Under the pieces are notes generated by a model. It made no database searches. It saw only the letters and a list, made by a program, of their open reading frames with translations, and was not told the DNA's origin. Both the position numbers and the translations under genes were made by a program. Below are positions 10,895 to 21,995 of a DNA stretch of 64,000 nt, one piece after another. Origin of the DNA: Xiphophorus maculatus (taxonomy: Eukaryota; Chordata; Actinopteri; Cyprinodontiformes; Poeciliidae). The number at the start of each line of letters is the position of its first letter. Position 1 is the first letter of the stretch. Location of the stretch: positions 8,841,015-8,905,014 of the forward strand of contig NC_036461.1 in the NCBI RefSeq assembly GCF_002775205.1. The letters run 5' to 3'.

Positions 10895-11560
10895 ACAAAC
10901 GGGGACTTTCCTGTCGTTTACATTCGAGGAGAAGCAGCAAACTAACAGCACTTCTGCTCAGGCGCTGCTTCTGATACGCAGAGCGATGGCCCACAAAGAG
11001 CAGATCCAGTGGGACGGATTCAGCAGATCGGTCTCCTCATTTCCCTTTTAATTTTTAAGAAATCACTTCTGCATCAGCCAGGTCTTTGTGACATATAACA
11101 AAGAAAATGCAATGCAGGTCTTGAGGAAAGTTACCTGTTACGCAGCTAGTTGGCTGTTTTACGATAGCTTTACATTTTATAACATTTAAAATGAAGAAAA
11201 TGGAAAATTTCCATTATGCAAAAAATTGCTTCATTTCAACTCAGTATTTTAATAATTTGCTCTGATGTCTAACGTTATATATGGCAGGAGTCTGCACAAA
11301 TGTATTTTCAACACAATTTTAATACGGAACTACCGAAATCAACTGTTTTGATGTTTATGTGAGAAATCTTACATGGATTTTCTTTGATCTCTAAAACTAG
11401 ATTGAGGAAAATCTACAAAATTAAAAGAAACTTTTAATAGATAAGATAACTACTGTGATGCATAACTACATGTATGCAACCATTACATATTGATTAAATT
11501 ACAAATATATGAGAAAAAAATAGTATTTACCAGTTAATAGCACATGTTTTCTGGTCCTTA
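10895..11560 (+). other. jdp2 3'UTR and downstream
   Basis: Starts directly after the TGA stop. No canonical AATAAA was found close by; ATTAAA near 11493 is the best candidate signal. Positions about 11110-11400 resemble part of flvcr2 intron 1 (see separate entry). Confidence 0.4.
11110..11400 (+). repeat. Segment shared with flvcr2 intron 1 (27930-28190)
   Basis: Parallel features in the same order: a GTTGGCTGTTTTACGATAGC / GTTGGTAGTTTTATAACAG-like start, then TTTACATTTT, AATTGCTTCATTTCAACTCA against ACATTGCTCCATTTCAACCC, AGTATTTTAATAATTTGCTC against AGTACTTTAATAATTTGCTC, then ACACAATTTTAATAC against ACACAGTTTTAATAC. Likely an old dispersed repeat; no ends are defined. Confidence 0.6.
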
Positions 11561-11889
11561 TGCTTCTTTTCTATTTGTAGAACAACCAAACCTGTTTTTT
11601 ATTGTTTTGGCGCAGGCGTCATGTATGCACATATAAATATCTATATATATATACACACACTCAGACAGTGTTTACATTGTACTTTATTTACTGTTTTCAT
11701 ATTATTACAGCCAGTTATGTTTGTTTTTATATAGGTAAATATTTACTTTTGTATATGTTGTTATATAAGCATATAAGCTATCTGAAAATACAATTTTATA
11801 TTTCCTGAAGAAATGAAATGTTTCGTTCCTTTTTTCCCTCCGTTTTTTCTGGTATTTTACCTCATCAAACTTCAAGTTGAATACTGCCA

Positions 11890-12080
11890 TCTTGTGGCAA
11901 TCAGTGATGACGTCGGACTACTTTTTTCAGCAACGAGTAATCTAACGCGTTACTATTTCAAATCCAGTAATCAGATTAAAATTACTTGCCCAAATCACTG
12001 TGCGTTAATATTTTCTTTTGTAATGTAATTTGATTCCCTCTACGGCTACGCGTCGAGTGACAACAGGTCTTCTATCTGTG
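11890..12080. repeat. Dispersed fish repeat with ACGCGTTACT core
   Basis: Contains 'AACGAGTAATCTAACGCGTT' and 'CCAGTAATCAGATTAAAATT', phrases of a high-copy teleost DNA-transposon-like repeat. Boundaries and superfamily are uncertain. Confidence 0.45.
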
Positions 12081-12578
12081 CTACCCATTCATCCGTCCTA
12101 CCTTGTGGTAATGCGCATGTGCACTCTTGCTTACTCAGTTGATTTCTTATCACTACATCCTACACCGACAGATAGACATAGCTATCCGTCCTGCGGTAAG
12201 AAAATCTGACGAGAAGCCGCTTTGCGCATGCGTGATTCATTTCCAACGTGGACACAGAATGGGGTTCAATTCAGTTCAATTCAAAATTTGTTTAAGCAAC
12301 GACAGCACATTAAACAATGCTACATGTGGGAACAAAAACAGAAACTATTGTTTTGTGCATAGGTTTACTAACCTATGCACGAATATGCATTTCTTGATAG
12401 TACCTTTATTTAAAGACAGTAATATCAAAAGGTAAAAATTCCTGTCATATACACTTGAATTTCTGCGACTATTAACAAGAGAAACATAAAAATGCATATC
12501 AGAGAAAGCTAATTCTCCATAGCAATGTAGGTCAGTAAATCAGTCTTCAGGTATTTGTTTGTGTTTTAGCCAAAACAA

Positions 12579-12660
12579 CTTTTCTCTCTTCTCGATGAGG
12601 AGAGAAAAGCGTCTCTTCATCGAGGGACGCTCTGCTCTCGATGAAGGCAGAGCGTCTCTG
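12579..12660. repeat. Cluster of nested hairpins
   Basis: 12579-12588 (CTTTTCTCTC) pairs with 12600-12609. The following text repeats TCTCGATGAGG / TTCATCGAGG / TCTCGATGAAGG in alternating orientation with AGCGTC/GACGCT arms, giving several overlapping stems in about 80 bp. It is not a tRNA (no A or B box). Function unknown. Confidence 0.7.
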
Positions 12661-12890
12661 TTTCTGTAGAAATCAGTTGAAGTGGGTAATGGTCTGCACA
12701 GCTCTGGATTCTGACCAATAAATAAAGTTTATTTAGTTCAGAAACATCAAAACGACAAGAAGTTCATGATTTACATTTGAATTAAATCCAAGCTGAACAT
12801 TTAATTAAGATCTGTTGACTTATATTTGCAAAGAAAATAATTAAAGATAAAGAAAAACGAATTTTACAAAAAAATTTTGTACATTTTTAA

Positions 12891-13238
12891 CCCTCTATGG
12901 CATGGCGTTGCCCTCAGGCAACAAACCACATAGCTGTACCTCACATTGCTCCTTTATTTTATTTTTTGGGGGGCATGATTTTTGACATATTTTTGTCCAA
13001 AAAATAGTTCTTTTATGAATATAGTTTTTGTTTGATTTGTATTTCATTTCTCATAATCATTGTAGACAATCTTGGTGTTCTAGACCAATGTTACCCTGAG
13101 GCAACAAACCCAAATCTGGTTCCAGGAGGTGTCAGAGTCCGATTTTATGATTGACATGTAATTAGGGACCACCAAGCTCCCAAAGAATGCAGGAAAATAT
13201 TTCTTCCCCACAAAAATAAAAAGTCATGCCATAGAGGG
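12891..13238. mobile_element. piggyBac-type MITE with TTAA target site
   Basis: A 348-bp element bounded on both sides by TTAA (12887-12890 and 13239-13242). It has perfect 14-bp terminal inverted repeats CCCTCTATGGCATG and inner repeats with the core CAGGCAACAAAC/GAGGCAACAAACC near 12916 and 13098. TTAA duplication with CCC-type ends is the piggyBac hallmark. There is no transposase frame, so it is non-autonomous. Confidence 0.85.
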
Positions 13239-13544
13239 TTAAATAAGCAATTTATGAATAAACTTATAATATTTAAAGACGTATCAAAAGAAAGATGTAT
13301 GGACAGTGAAGAGTTTCAATAAATTAATGGCACACTTAATTTCGCTGTTTCTCTAAATTATTCTAAAAATATATTAGGGATAGATTATGAATAAAACATA
13401 TAATGCTATTAACATGAGTTTTATTAGAGGTTTAGATTTGTGCTGCTTCTTTGCAGTTGGGCAGGTTTTACAGATTTAGTGTTTGTACTGGAAAATTTCA
13501 AATCTGGCAACAGTGGCTAATAGCGCCATTTTTGTTTTGGATGA

Positions 13545-13990
13545 ACGTGACGCGCATGCGCCATGTTAGATAAAAGTATGACGTAGCTTCTATGTGAGCG
13601 TTTTTTAAAAAAAGAGGCGGCTAGCATCTGGCCGCACGGAGACACGAAACTATCGGTCTGATATTCATGAACTTTGGCACCTGGATTAAAAAGGATATTT
13701 TATGATCTCCCAAGACGCGGAATCCGTGGACGCCCAGCCTTATGACTGAAACTTTTGTGGATCCGATTGAAATCGTGTCAGTGTTTATCGAGGCCTGGTT
13801 TGGCCTTGTACTTGACCTGTGAGTAGGCCGCAGTGATGGCAGGTAGGCCGCGGGAGCGCCACGTTTGAAATCGCTGCGTTGGTTATTCAGTAAGTTATTT
13901 TTATGAAACTTAAGTTGTTTGTCTTTTTCCACCGATGACTTTAGTGAAGCCATTTTTTTGTGTGTCTAAACAGAGCAGCACACAAGGAGA
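13545..13990 (+). promoter_or_regulatory. CpG-rich candidate promoter with NRF1/YY1-type motifs
   Basis: GCGCATGCGCC at 13552-13562 matches the NRF1 palindrome and overlaps GCCATGTT, a YY1-like site. The next 400 bp are CpG-rich (for example GGCCGCGGGAGCGCC near 13846) and contain possible donors (AGTAAGTT near 13890). Related TGCGCATG motifs lie at 12112 and 12223. This looks like the promoter and first exon of an unannotated, possibly noncoding, transcription unit. No conserved protein is visible, and a repeat-derived origin cannot be excluded. Confidence 0.3.
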
Positions 13991-15310
13991 GACCCGACCA
14001 CGGCCTCTCAGCGGCGGTTTGTTTTTGTTGCTAGTGTCCCTGAAACATCTGAGGAGATACATAACGGCATCTGAAGCTAGCAGTTGATCGATTATGGATA
14101 TACTTCGATCAAGCTGAGGATCGCTTCCGTCAAGCTGAGGATTCCCTACAAGGTGCCTGGCGGATCCGCCCGACCCATCAAAGGTTGGTTAGGTCAAGCA
14201 ACTGTTCCAATGGCGGGTCCAGAAGACATCAACTGGTAGGAGCTGTTGCGGGTTTTGCTAGGCTGCGGATGCTAACGCTGTTTGTTGAAGGTCAACGCTA
14301 GGCCTCTTGGTGTGCTGGTTTGGTTTGATTCTCTGCTGAGAGTCAATGAGCTGAGAAGGATTCTGCTGTTGTAAATCCTTCTGTCTTTGGATTTTATTGT
14401 TGCTTGAAGCAGTTGCTGTGGTCTTGTGACCTGCGGAGGTTTAGGTGTAACTATTATCTACAATATCTACAATCTTAAGTTCCTGGCTTGAAGTCAGTTG
14501 TGATATGAAAGAAGGCTGCCAAGGATTTGGCAAATACAGTTTGAGACTGTAAGAAGTGATTCAGCTTAGGCTTTGTAAATATCACTAATAAACCTTGATA
14601 ACATGCCTACTTATTAGTACTAATATAATGTCTATGGTGACATTAGTATAGCTGCATTAGGATAATATTTATCTTTCCAATGAATATCAAATATGTTTTT
14701 GGGTGAAGATGAGTTCTTTATATTTCAACATACATAATCTTATTTTTGTTGTACCTATTTAATATGACATTTAGGGTCCATACTTTAATAATTCAATAAC
14801 TCAAACAAATTTAATTTACGTTCAATTTAAACATGAAAACCGATTTAGTTTTTGCGCCGAACCAAAGCGTGGCCTCGTGCAATTTTGTCACACGATTTCA
14901 TTTCTTCTGGACGACGGACAAAGGAAAGATCTCCTCAAGCTGCAGGCCAGAGGCCACCGAGGTAATGTTCACACTGTAATCCACCATCTCTTATTTGCAG
15001 ATTTTCAGCTGAACTCCATGTTTTTCTTCTGGAGAGGATCAACTGGGACCTGTCCTTCAGTGTTTAAATATGTTTTAACATGTTTTTTCTCCTAGACTTA
15101 GCAACTGGCGGACCTTTTGTTGCAAATAACTTTTTTTTTTCTCATAGACAAAGCCACCCAAAGAGCTTATACTACAACTAACATTCTTTTCTTCTATAGA
15201 AACACTCCTGGAGCAGCTCTTTCTCTGTCTCTCTCTTTATTCTGTCCTTTCAAATCCCTTGTGGGTAGTGACAGATGGCCTTTCATACAGAGTCAACTTC
15301 TGATTCTGCT
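13991..15310. other. Intergenic sequence, no gene recognised
   Basis: A direct repeat TCAAGCTGAGGAT occurs twice near 14108-14153. The segment 14870-15310 contains short open frames and splice-like signals but no recognisable domain. It merges into the minisatellite that follows. Confidence 0.35.
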
Positions 15311-15319
15311 GGAGGGTTC

Positions 15320-16520
15320 TTTCTGTTAAAGGGAAGTTTATCCTCTCCACTGTCACTACATGCATCCTAAATATGAGTCATTGATTTAGCTTACTTAATT
15401 GATGACTGATTTAGCTAATTGGTGCAGTGTTGGCCTCACTTTGGAAAGTCTTCCTTTTAAAGGGAAGCGCTTCCTCTCCACAGTCAAATTTCATCCTCAG
15501 TAGGAGGCCTTGCTTAAGCTTACTTTACTTTTAGTGAATTTAAATAATTGGTGCAGTGTTTAATTATTTTTTTTTTTTGGAAAGTCTTCCTGTTAAAGGA
15601 AAGTCTTTCCTCTGCACTGTCACCAGATGGATATTCAGTATAAGTGATTACTTTAGCTTAACTTTTAATCAATTTAAATAATTGGTCTAGTGTCAGCCTT
15701 ATTTTGGAAAGTCTTCCTGTTAAAGGGCAGCTTTTTCATTCTTGTTACCACGTGGATCCTTAGTAGGAGGCATTGCTTAAGCTTATCTATAATAAATTTA
15801 TGTAATTGGTGCAGTGTTAATTTTTCTGGAAGTCTTCCTGTTAAAGGGAAGTTTTTTCTCTCCACTGTCACCACATCCTCAGCATGAGGCATTGTTTAAG
15901 CTTTCATAATTTTTAGCCAATGTTTGATAACCGGTTTTTATGTTTTTTTGTTTTTTTTTTGAACGTCTTCATGTTAAAGGGAAGCTTTTCCTTTCTACTG
16001 GCACACCATGCATGTTCATTATGAGGCATTACCTAAGCTTACTTGTATAACTTAACAAATCAGTGCAGTGTTGATTTTTTTTGGAAAGTCTTCCTGTTAA
16101 AGGGAAGTTTTTTGTTTTTTTTTGGAAAGTCTTCCTGTTAAAGGGAAGTTTTTCCACTCCACTGTCACCAGATGGGATCCTCAGTATGACTCATTGATTT
16201 AGCTTAACTTTTAACCAAATTAAATAATTGGTGTAACATTAACCGTATTTTGGAAAGTCTTATCACACGGATCCTCAGTAGGAGGCAATGCTTAAGCTTA
16301 CTTACTTGATGCGTTAGCTTTTTTTTTTTTGGAAAGTCTTCCTGTTAAAGGGAAGTCTTTAGGGAAAGTCTTCCTGTTAAAGGGAAGTTTTCCTATCCAC
16401 TGTCTCTGCTTCAGCTTACATAACTTTTAATCAATGTTTGACAACTGCAGTTTTTTTTGGGGGGGAGGGAGGGATCTTCCTGTTAAAGGGAAGTTTTTTT
16501 TCTCCCCTGTCACCACATGC
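15320..16520. repeat. Degenerate minisatellite built on a CTTCCTGTTAAAGGGAAG core
   Basis: About 11 copies of the core (near 15320, 15450, 15587, 15713, 15833, 15967, 16089, 16131, 16338, 16371, 16477). Most are spaced 115-135 bp, with a few short spacings of about 33-42 bp. Units also share 'CTCCACTGTCACCACATG', 'CCTCAGTATGAGGCATT' and 'AATTGGTGCAGTGTT'. The core is the same sequence found inside the arms of the fold-back array at 17.2-21.75 kb. Confidence 0.85.
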
Positions 16521-16599
16521 ATCCTCAGTGTCTATGGTGGTGAATGAGAGTTTTGAGCTCATGGTTGAGAATTTAAGGCCTTCTCAACACCACATGGTA

Positions 16600-16745
16600 T
16601 ATGGACTGGAAAGACCTGGTGTATGGACATAGTATATGGACTGGGAAGCTGTGGTATATGGACCGGAAAGACATGGTGTATGGACATGGTATATGGGCCG
16701 GGAAGCTATGGTATATGGACATGGTATATGGACTGGGAAGATATG
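16600..16745. repeat. Short minisatellite, GGTATATGGACTGGGAAG type
   Basis: Six or so imperfect copies of TGGTATATGGAC(TGGGAAG), period about 18-35 bp, directly after the larger minisatellite. Open frames across it are repeat artefacts. Confidence 0.8.
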
Positions 16746-17190
16746 GAAGCTGATCAACAGTTTTTATTGAGATGGAACGATGACTCTGAAGACACCAGAT
16801 AGCCTCGGACTGTGAAAGGTAAGAGTGTGAATACAATGGCAGGAAATGTGGTTTGGAACTTCTGGTAGCCATTCCTCAAGGCTATGAAGTCATTGGATGA
16901 GTTCAAGGAAATTAGTAACAAACAAGTACAACGAAGGGGTCGATCCGTTCCATGCACAATGCTCCACGCAAGAAAAACAAGGTAGGCTATTTCAAATGTA
17001 GGAGTTCTGATATTGGTTACTAAAGGGTAACCAAGATCATTTCGCCCTTCATCGGCCCCATAGCCCGACAGAGGAAAATGGCGGAACTTAAAACATTTAT
17101 CAAAATGTTTTTCTTTCTACCAAAAACTGGGTAAGTCTTCAGTCTGGTACTTTGGCCTCATCTAGCTATTGTTTTATTTTCTTTTTTTTT

Positions 17191-18717
17191 ATTGACAATT
17201 TTGTTTAGAGACTTCATAATTAATTTTGTTTTGTTTACTTATGTTATATATGTAAAATGTCTTCCAATTTCAGTGTTAAATGTTAGAATTTAATGTCTAT
17301 TGATTTTTGAGAATGTGTTCTTACATAATTTTAGCGTTACCATGGTTATGGCATTTATTATGAGAAGACTGGTTTATTGTGATCTGTCTGTATTTATGCT
17401 GCCTTTTGTCACTTTCTGTTTCTACTACATTATGTATTTCAACTGTTTTTGTTTGCTCAGTTATTTTTCTTTCCATAGAAGCTACACCTGTTCTGACGTT
17501 GATTAGCTGTGGTTGCTTCCTGGAAAAGGGCATTGGCTGACGTGATGCTGCCATCACCTAACTGTTCTCCCTCTCCTTTTCATTTCCACAAACAAGGAAA
17601 GTTCTCCTGATCAGTTGACCTGTTGTGTCTCTGCTCTGTCTTCTCTCAGCTCCAGTCGGTCATGGCAGATGGCTGCTGGTACTGAGCCCAGTTCTGGTTC
17701 TGCTGGAGGTTTCTTTCTGGTAAAGGGGAGTTCTTCTTCTCCACTGTCGCTACATGCATGCTCTGTATTGGGGACTGCTGTAAAGTCAAAGACTCAACAC
17801 AAACGATTTGCTGTCGCCCCCTGCTGGTCAGATGGAGTGGATGCTGTAAGTAATGACTACATGCAATCTGCTGGGTTTCGCTGGGTACAAACTTTTTAAA
17901 CTGCTTTAATAATAAGCTGAGCTTATTGTAGTAGTAATTGGAGTACATTTGATTGAACTAAAATTACTTCAAAGTGCATTGAGATGACATTTGTTGTGAA
18001 TTAGAAATATATAAAATTGAACTTTCAAACTAATAAATGAGCTCCACCAATAAACAATAAAAAAACAAAACAAACAAAAACCCCAACAATCAATATAAGA
18101 AAGTTCAAACCCTCAAACGTAGATATAAAAAACCGCAAAAGTAGCTAAAAAAAACATTCAAACTCCTAAAAGTAGATACAAAACATTCAAAACCCCAAAA
18201 GTAGATATCAAAAGGTTAAAAGCTTATAATTATAACATTAATTCACAACAATGTTGTTGAGGCATTTTATGAAAAGTCATTTCAATTTAGTCAGATTACT
18301 ATTGATCCAAGTTATCAATTTCTTAGGTTCACTTAATTATAAAGCAGTTTAAAAAGTTTGTGCCAAGTAAAACCCAACAGATTGCATGTAGTCATTACTT
18401 ATAGCATTCATTCCCACTGACCAGCAGGGATTGACAGCAAATCGCTTGTGTTGAGTTGTTGACTTTACAGCAGTCCCTAATACCGAACATGCAGGTAGCG
18501 ACAGTGGAGAAGAAGAACTCCCCTCTACCAGGAAGAAACCTCCAGCAGAACCAGAACTGGGCTCAGTACCAGCAGCCATCTGCCATGACCGACTGGAGCT
18601 GAGAGAAGACAGAGCAGAGACACAACAGGTCAACTGATCAGGAGAACTTTCCATGTTCATAGAAATGAAAAGGAGAGGGAGAGTGGTAAGGTGATTCTAA
18701 TTGGGTTTTTTTTTTTT
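17191..18717. repeat. Fold-back unit 1
   Basis: Left arm about 17457-17898, spacer about 17899-18344, right arm about 18345-18690. The left arm begins with a ~270-bp AT-rich leader (TGACAATTTTG...ACTTCATAATTAATTTTG) that is repeated at the start of units 2 and 3. The right arm stops at GAGAGTGGTAAGGTGA, as in unit 2. Confidence 0.8.
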
Positions 18718-20226
18718 ACAGACAATTTTGACTTCATAATTAATTTTTGTTTTGTTTGCTTATTTTATATATGTAAAATGTCTTCCAATTTCATTGATAA
18801 ATGTTAGAATTTAATGTGTTCTTACATCATTTTAATGTTACCATGGTTATGGCATTTATTATGAGAAGACTGGTTTATTGTGAGCTGTATGTATTTATGC
18901 CGCTGCTTGACATTTTCTGTTTGTGCTACATTATGTATTTCAACTGTTTTGATTTCTCGGTTATTTTTTTTTCCATTGAAGCTACACCTGGCCTGATGTC
19001 GATTAGCTGTGGTTGCTTCCTGGAAAAGGGCATTGGCTGACATGATGCTGCCATCATCTAACTGTTCTTCGTCTCCTTTTCATTTCTATGAACATGGAAA
19101 GTTCTCCTGATCAGTTGACCTGTTGTGTCTCTGCTCTGTCTTCTCTCAGCTCCAGTCGGTCATGGCAGATGGTTGCTGGTACTGAGCCCAGGTCTGGTTC
19201 TGCTGTTGGTTTGCTCCTGTTAGAGAGGAGTTCTTCTTCTCCACTGTCGCTACATGCATGCTCTGTATTGGGGACTGCTGTAAAGTCAACGACTCAACAC
19301 AAGCGATTTGCTGTCAATCCCTGCTGGTCAGATGGAGTGGATGCTGTAAGTAATGACTACATACAATGGATTCAGTGTCAGGACTGGGTTTCTTTTGGTG
19401 CAAACTTTTTAAACTATTTTAATAATTAGCTGAACTTATTGCAGCATCAATTGGAGTACGTTTGATTGAACTAAATTACTTCAAAGTGCATTGAGATGAC
19501 ATTTGTTGTGAATTAAAAATATAAAATTGAACTTTCAAACTAACAAATGAGCCCCACCAATAAACAATAAAAAAACAAAACAAACAAAAACCCCAACAAT
19601 CAATATAAGAAAGTTCAAACCCTCAAATGTAGATATCAAAACGTTCAAAACCGTAAAAGTAGCTAAAAAAAAACATTCAAACTCCTAAAAGTAGATACAA
19701 AACATTCAAAACCCCAAAAGTAGATATCAAAAGGTTAAAAGCTTATAATTATAACATTAATTCACAACAATGTTGTTGAGGCATTTTATGAAAAGACATT
19801 TCAATTTAGTCAGATTACTATTGATCCAAGTTATCAATTTCTTAGGTTCACTTAATTATAAAGTAGTTTAAAAAGTTTGTACCAAGTAAAACTCAACAGA
19901 TTGTATGGAGTCATTACTTGTAGCATTCATTACCACTGACCAGCAGGGATTGACAGCAAATCGCTTGTGTTGAGTTGTTGACTTTACAGCAGTCCCTAAT
20001 ACCGAACATGCATGTTGTGACAGTGGAGAGGAAGGACTCCCCTCTAACAGTAGCAAACCAACAATAGAACCAGAACCGGGCCCAGTTCCAGCAGTCATCT
20101 GCCATGACCGACTGGAGCTGAGAGAAGACAGAGCAGAGACACAACAGGTCAAAGGATCAGGAGAACTTTCCATGTTCATGGAAATGAAAAGGAGAGGGAG
20201 AGTAGTAAGGTGATTTTCTTTTTTTT
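18718..20226. repeat. Fold-back unit 2
   Basis: Same structure as unit 1: left arm core about 18955-19425, spacer about 19426-19860, right arm about 19861-20215. It differs by substitutions and small indels, including an extra CAGTGTCAGGACTGGG near 19374. Confidence 0.8.
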
Positions 20227-21750
20227 ACGGACAATTTTGACTTCATAATTAATTTTGTTTTGTTTACTTATTTTACAATGTGTTTTAGAATGTGTTTTTT
20301 GTGTTACCATGGTTATGGCATTTATTATGAGAAGGTTTTGACTGGTGTATTGTGATCTGTCTGTATTTATGCTGCTGTTTGTCACTTTCTGTTTCTACTA
20401 CATTATGTATTTCAACTGTTTTTGTTTGCTCAGTTATTTTTCTTTCCATAGAAGCTACACCTGTTCTGACGTTGATTAGCTGTGGTTGCTTCCTGGAAAA
20501 GGGCATTGGCTGACATGATGCTGCCATCACCTAACTGTTCTCCCTCTCCTTTTCATTTCCACAAACATGGAAAGTTCTCCTGATCAGTTGACCTGTTGTG
20601 TCTCTGCTCTGTCTTCTCTCAGCTCCAGTCGGTCATGGCAGATGGTTGCTGGTACTGAGCCCAGGTCTGGTTCTGCTGGAGGTTTCTTCCTGGTAAAGGG
20701 GAGTTCTTCTTCTCCACTGTCGCTACATGCATGCTCTGTATTGGGGACTGCTGTAAAGTCAAAGACTCAACACAAGCTATTTGCTGATGCCTCCTGTTGG
20801 TCAGATGCAGTGAATGCTGCAAGTAATGACTACATGCAATCTGCTGGGTTTCGCTGGGTACAAACTTTTTAAACTACTTTCATAATCAACTGAGATTATT
20901 GCACTAGCAATTGGAGTACATTTGATTGAACTAAATTATTTCAAAGTGCATTGAGATGACATTTGTTGTGAATTAAAAATGTAAAATTGAACTTTCAAAC
21001 TAACAAATGAGCTCCACCAATAAACAATAAAAACCAAAACAAACAAAAACCCCAACAACCAATATAAGAAAGTTCAAACCCCCAAACGTAGATATCAAAA
21101 CATTCAAACCTGCAAAAGTAGATATCAAAATATTAAAAACTGCAAAAGTAGATATCAAAAGGTTAAAAGCGTATAATTATAACATTAATTCACAACAGTG
21201 TTGTTGAGGCATTTTATGAAAAGTCATTTCAATTTAGTCAGATTACTATTGATCCAAGTTATCAATTTCTTAGGTTCACTTAATTATAAGGTAGTTTAAA
21301 AGGCTTGTGCCAAGTAAAACTCAACAGATTGTATGGAGTCATTACTTATAGCATTCATTCCCCCTGACCAGTAGGGGGTGACACCAAATCGCTTGTGTTG
21401 AGTTGTTGACTTTACAGCAGCCCCCAATACAGAGCCTGCATGTAGCGACAGTGGAGAAGAAGAACTCCCCTCTACCTGGAAGAAACCTCCAGCAGAACCA
21501 GAACTGGGCTCAGTACCAGCAGCCATCTGCCATGACCGACTGGAGCTGAGAGAAGACAGAGCAGAGACACAACAGGTCAACTGATCAGGAGAACTTTCCA
21601 TGTTCATGGAAATGAAAAGGAGAGGGAGAGTGGTAATCTGATGGCAGCATCATGTCAGCCAATGCCCTTTTCCAGGAAGCAACCACAGCTAATCGACACC
21701 AGACCAGTTGTAGCTTCTATGGAGAGAAAAATAACTGAGAAATCAAAAAG
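20227..21750. repeat. Fold-back unit 3 (longest arms)
   Basis: Left arm about 20430-20872, spacer about 20873-21290, right arm about 21291-21745. Here the right arm continues into the complement of the 'CTTCCTGGAAAAGGGCATTG' segment, so this copy best shows the full fold-back. Confidence 0.8.
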
Positions 21751-21844
21751 CGTAGTTTCTATCTAAACTGATTGTTTAGTTAGAAACACCAGAGTGCCAC
21801 CTTCTGGCCTCTCTCCAGATCAGTTCAGGTCAGAGAATGGAACT

Positions 21845-21995
21845 GTTTCTGGCTTTGTTTTTTCCCCTCCGTGGGCTGCCACCTTATCGTGGTGGAGGGG
21901 TTTGAGTGTCCCAGTGATCCTAGGAGCCGTTGGAGCCTTCATGCTTCCATTTGGGTCGGGTCTGCCAGGTCAAACGGGTCCTAGGTGAGGGATAG
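21845..21995 (+). mobile_element. Dispersed retroelement fragment (LINE 5'-region-like)
   Basis: 'GTGGGCTGCCACCTTATCGT', 'GGTGGAGGGGTTTGAGTGTC' and 'CCTAGGTGAGGGATAGGACC' resemble the 5' portion of a fish non-LTR retrotransposon found in many copies. Only about 150 bp are present and there is no reverse transcriptase. The family name is uncertain. Confidence 0.5.

Larger units (their letters stand above)
17191..21750. repeat. Tandem array of three ~1.5-kb fold-back units
   Basis: Three head-to-tail units (17191-18717, 18718-20226, 20227-21750). Each consists of a plus-strand arm, a ~420-450-bp spacer and a reverse-complement arm. The arm core contains 'CAGCTCCAGTCGGTCATGGC', 'GGTTCTGCTGGAGGTTTCTT' and 'CCACTGTCGCTACATGCATG', a high-copy teleost dispersed repeat. 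Each plus arm is followed by AAAGTGCATTGAGATGACAT, that repeat's known tail. The six arms (near 17615, 18660, 19088, 20179, 20567 and 21607, alternating strand) are close copies. The spacer holds ~30-bp tandem copies of a CCCAAAAGTAGATATCAAAA type. The final right arm extends about 110 bp further (to ~21745) than those of units 1 and 2. Confidence 0.9.

Noticed and set aside
15320..16520. Possible CRISPR-like array of regularly spaced repeats
   Set aside because: Units are degenerate, spacers are themselves repeated, and this is a vertebrate genome; it is a minisatellite.
17321..17557. Minus-strand frame repeated at 18822-19043 and 20285-20530
   Set aside because: It is repeated simply because the fold-back unit is repeated; no protein similarity recognised.
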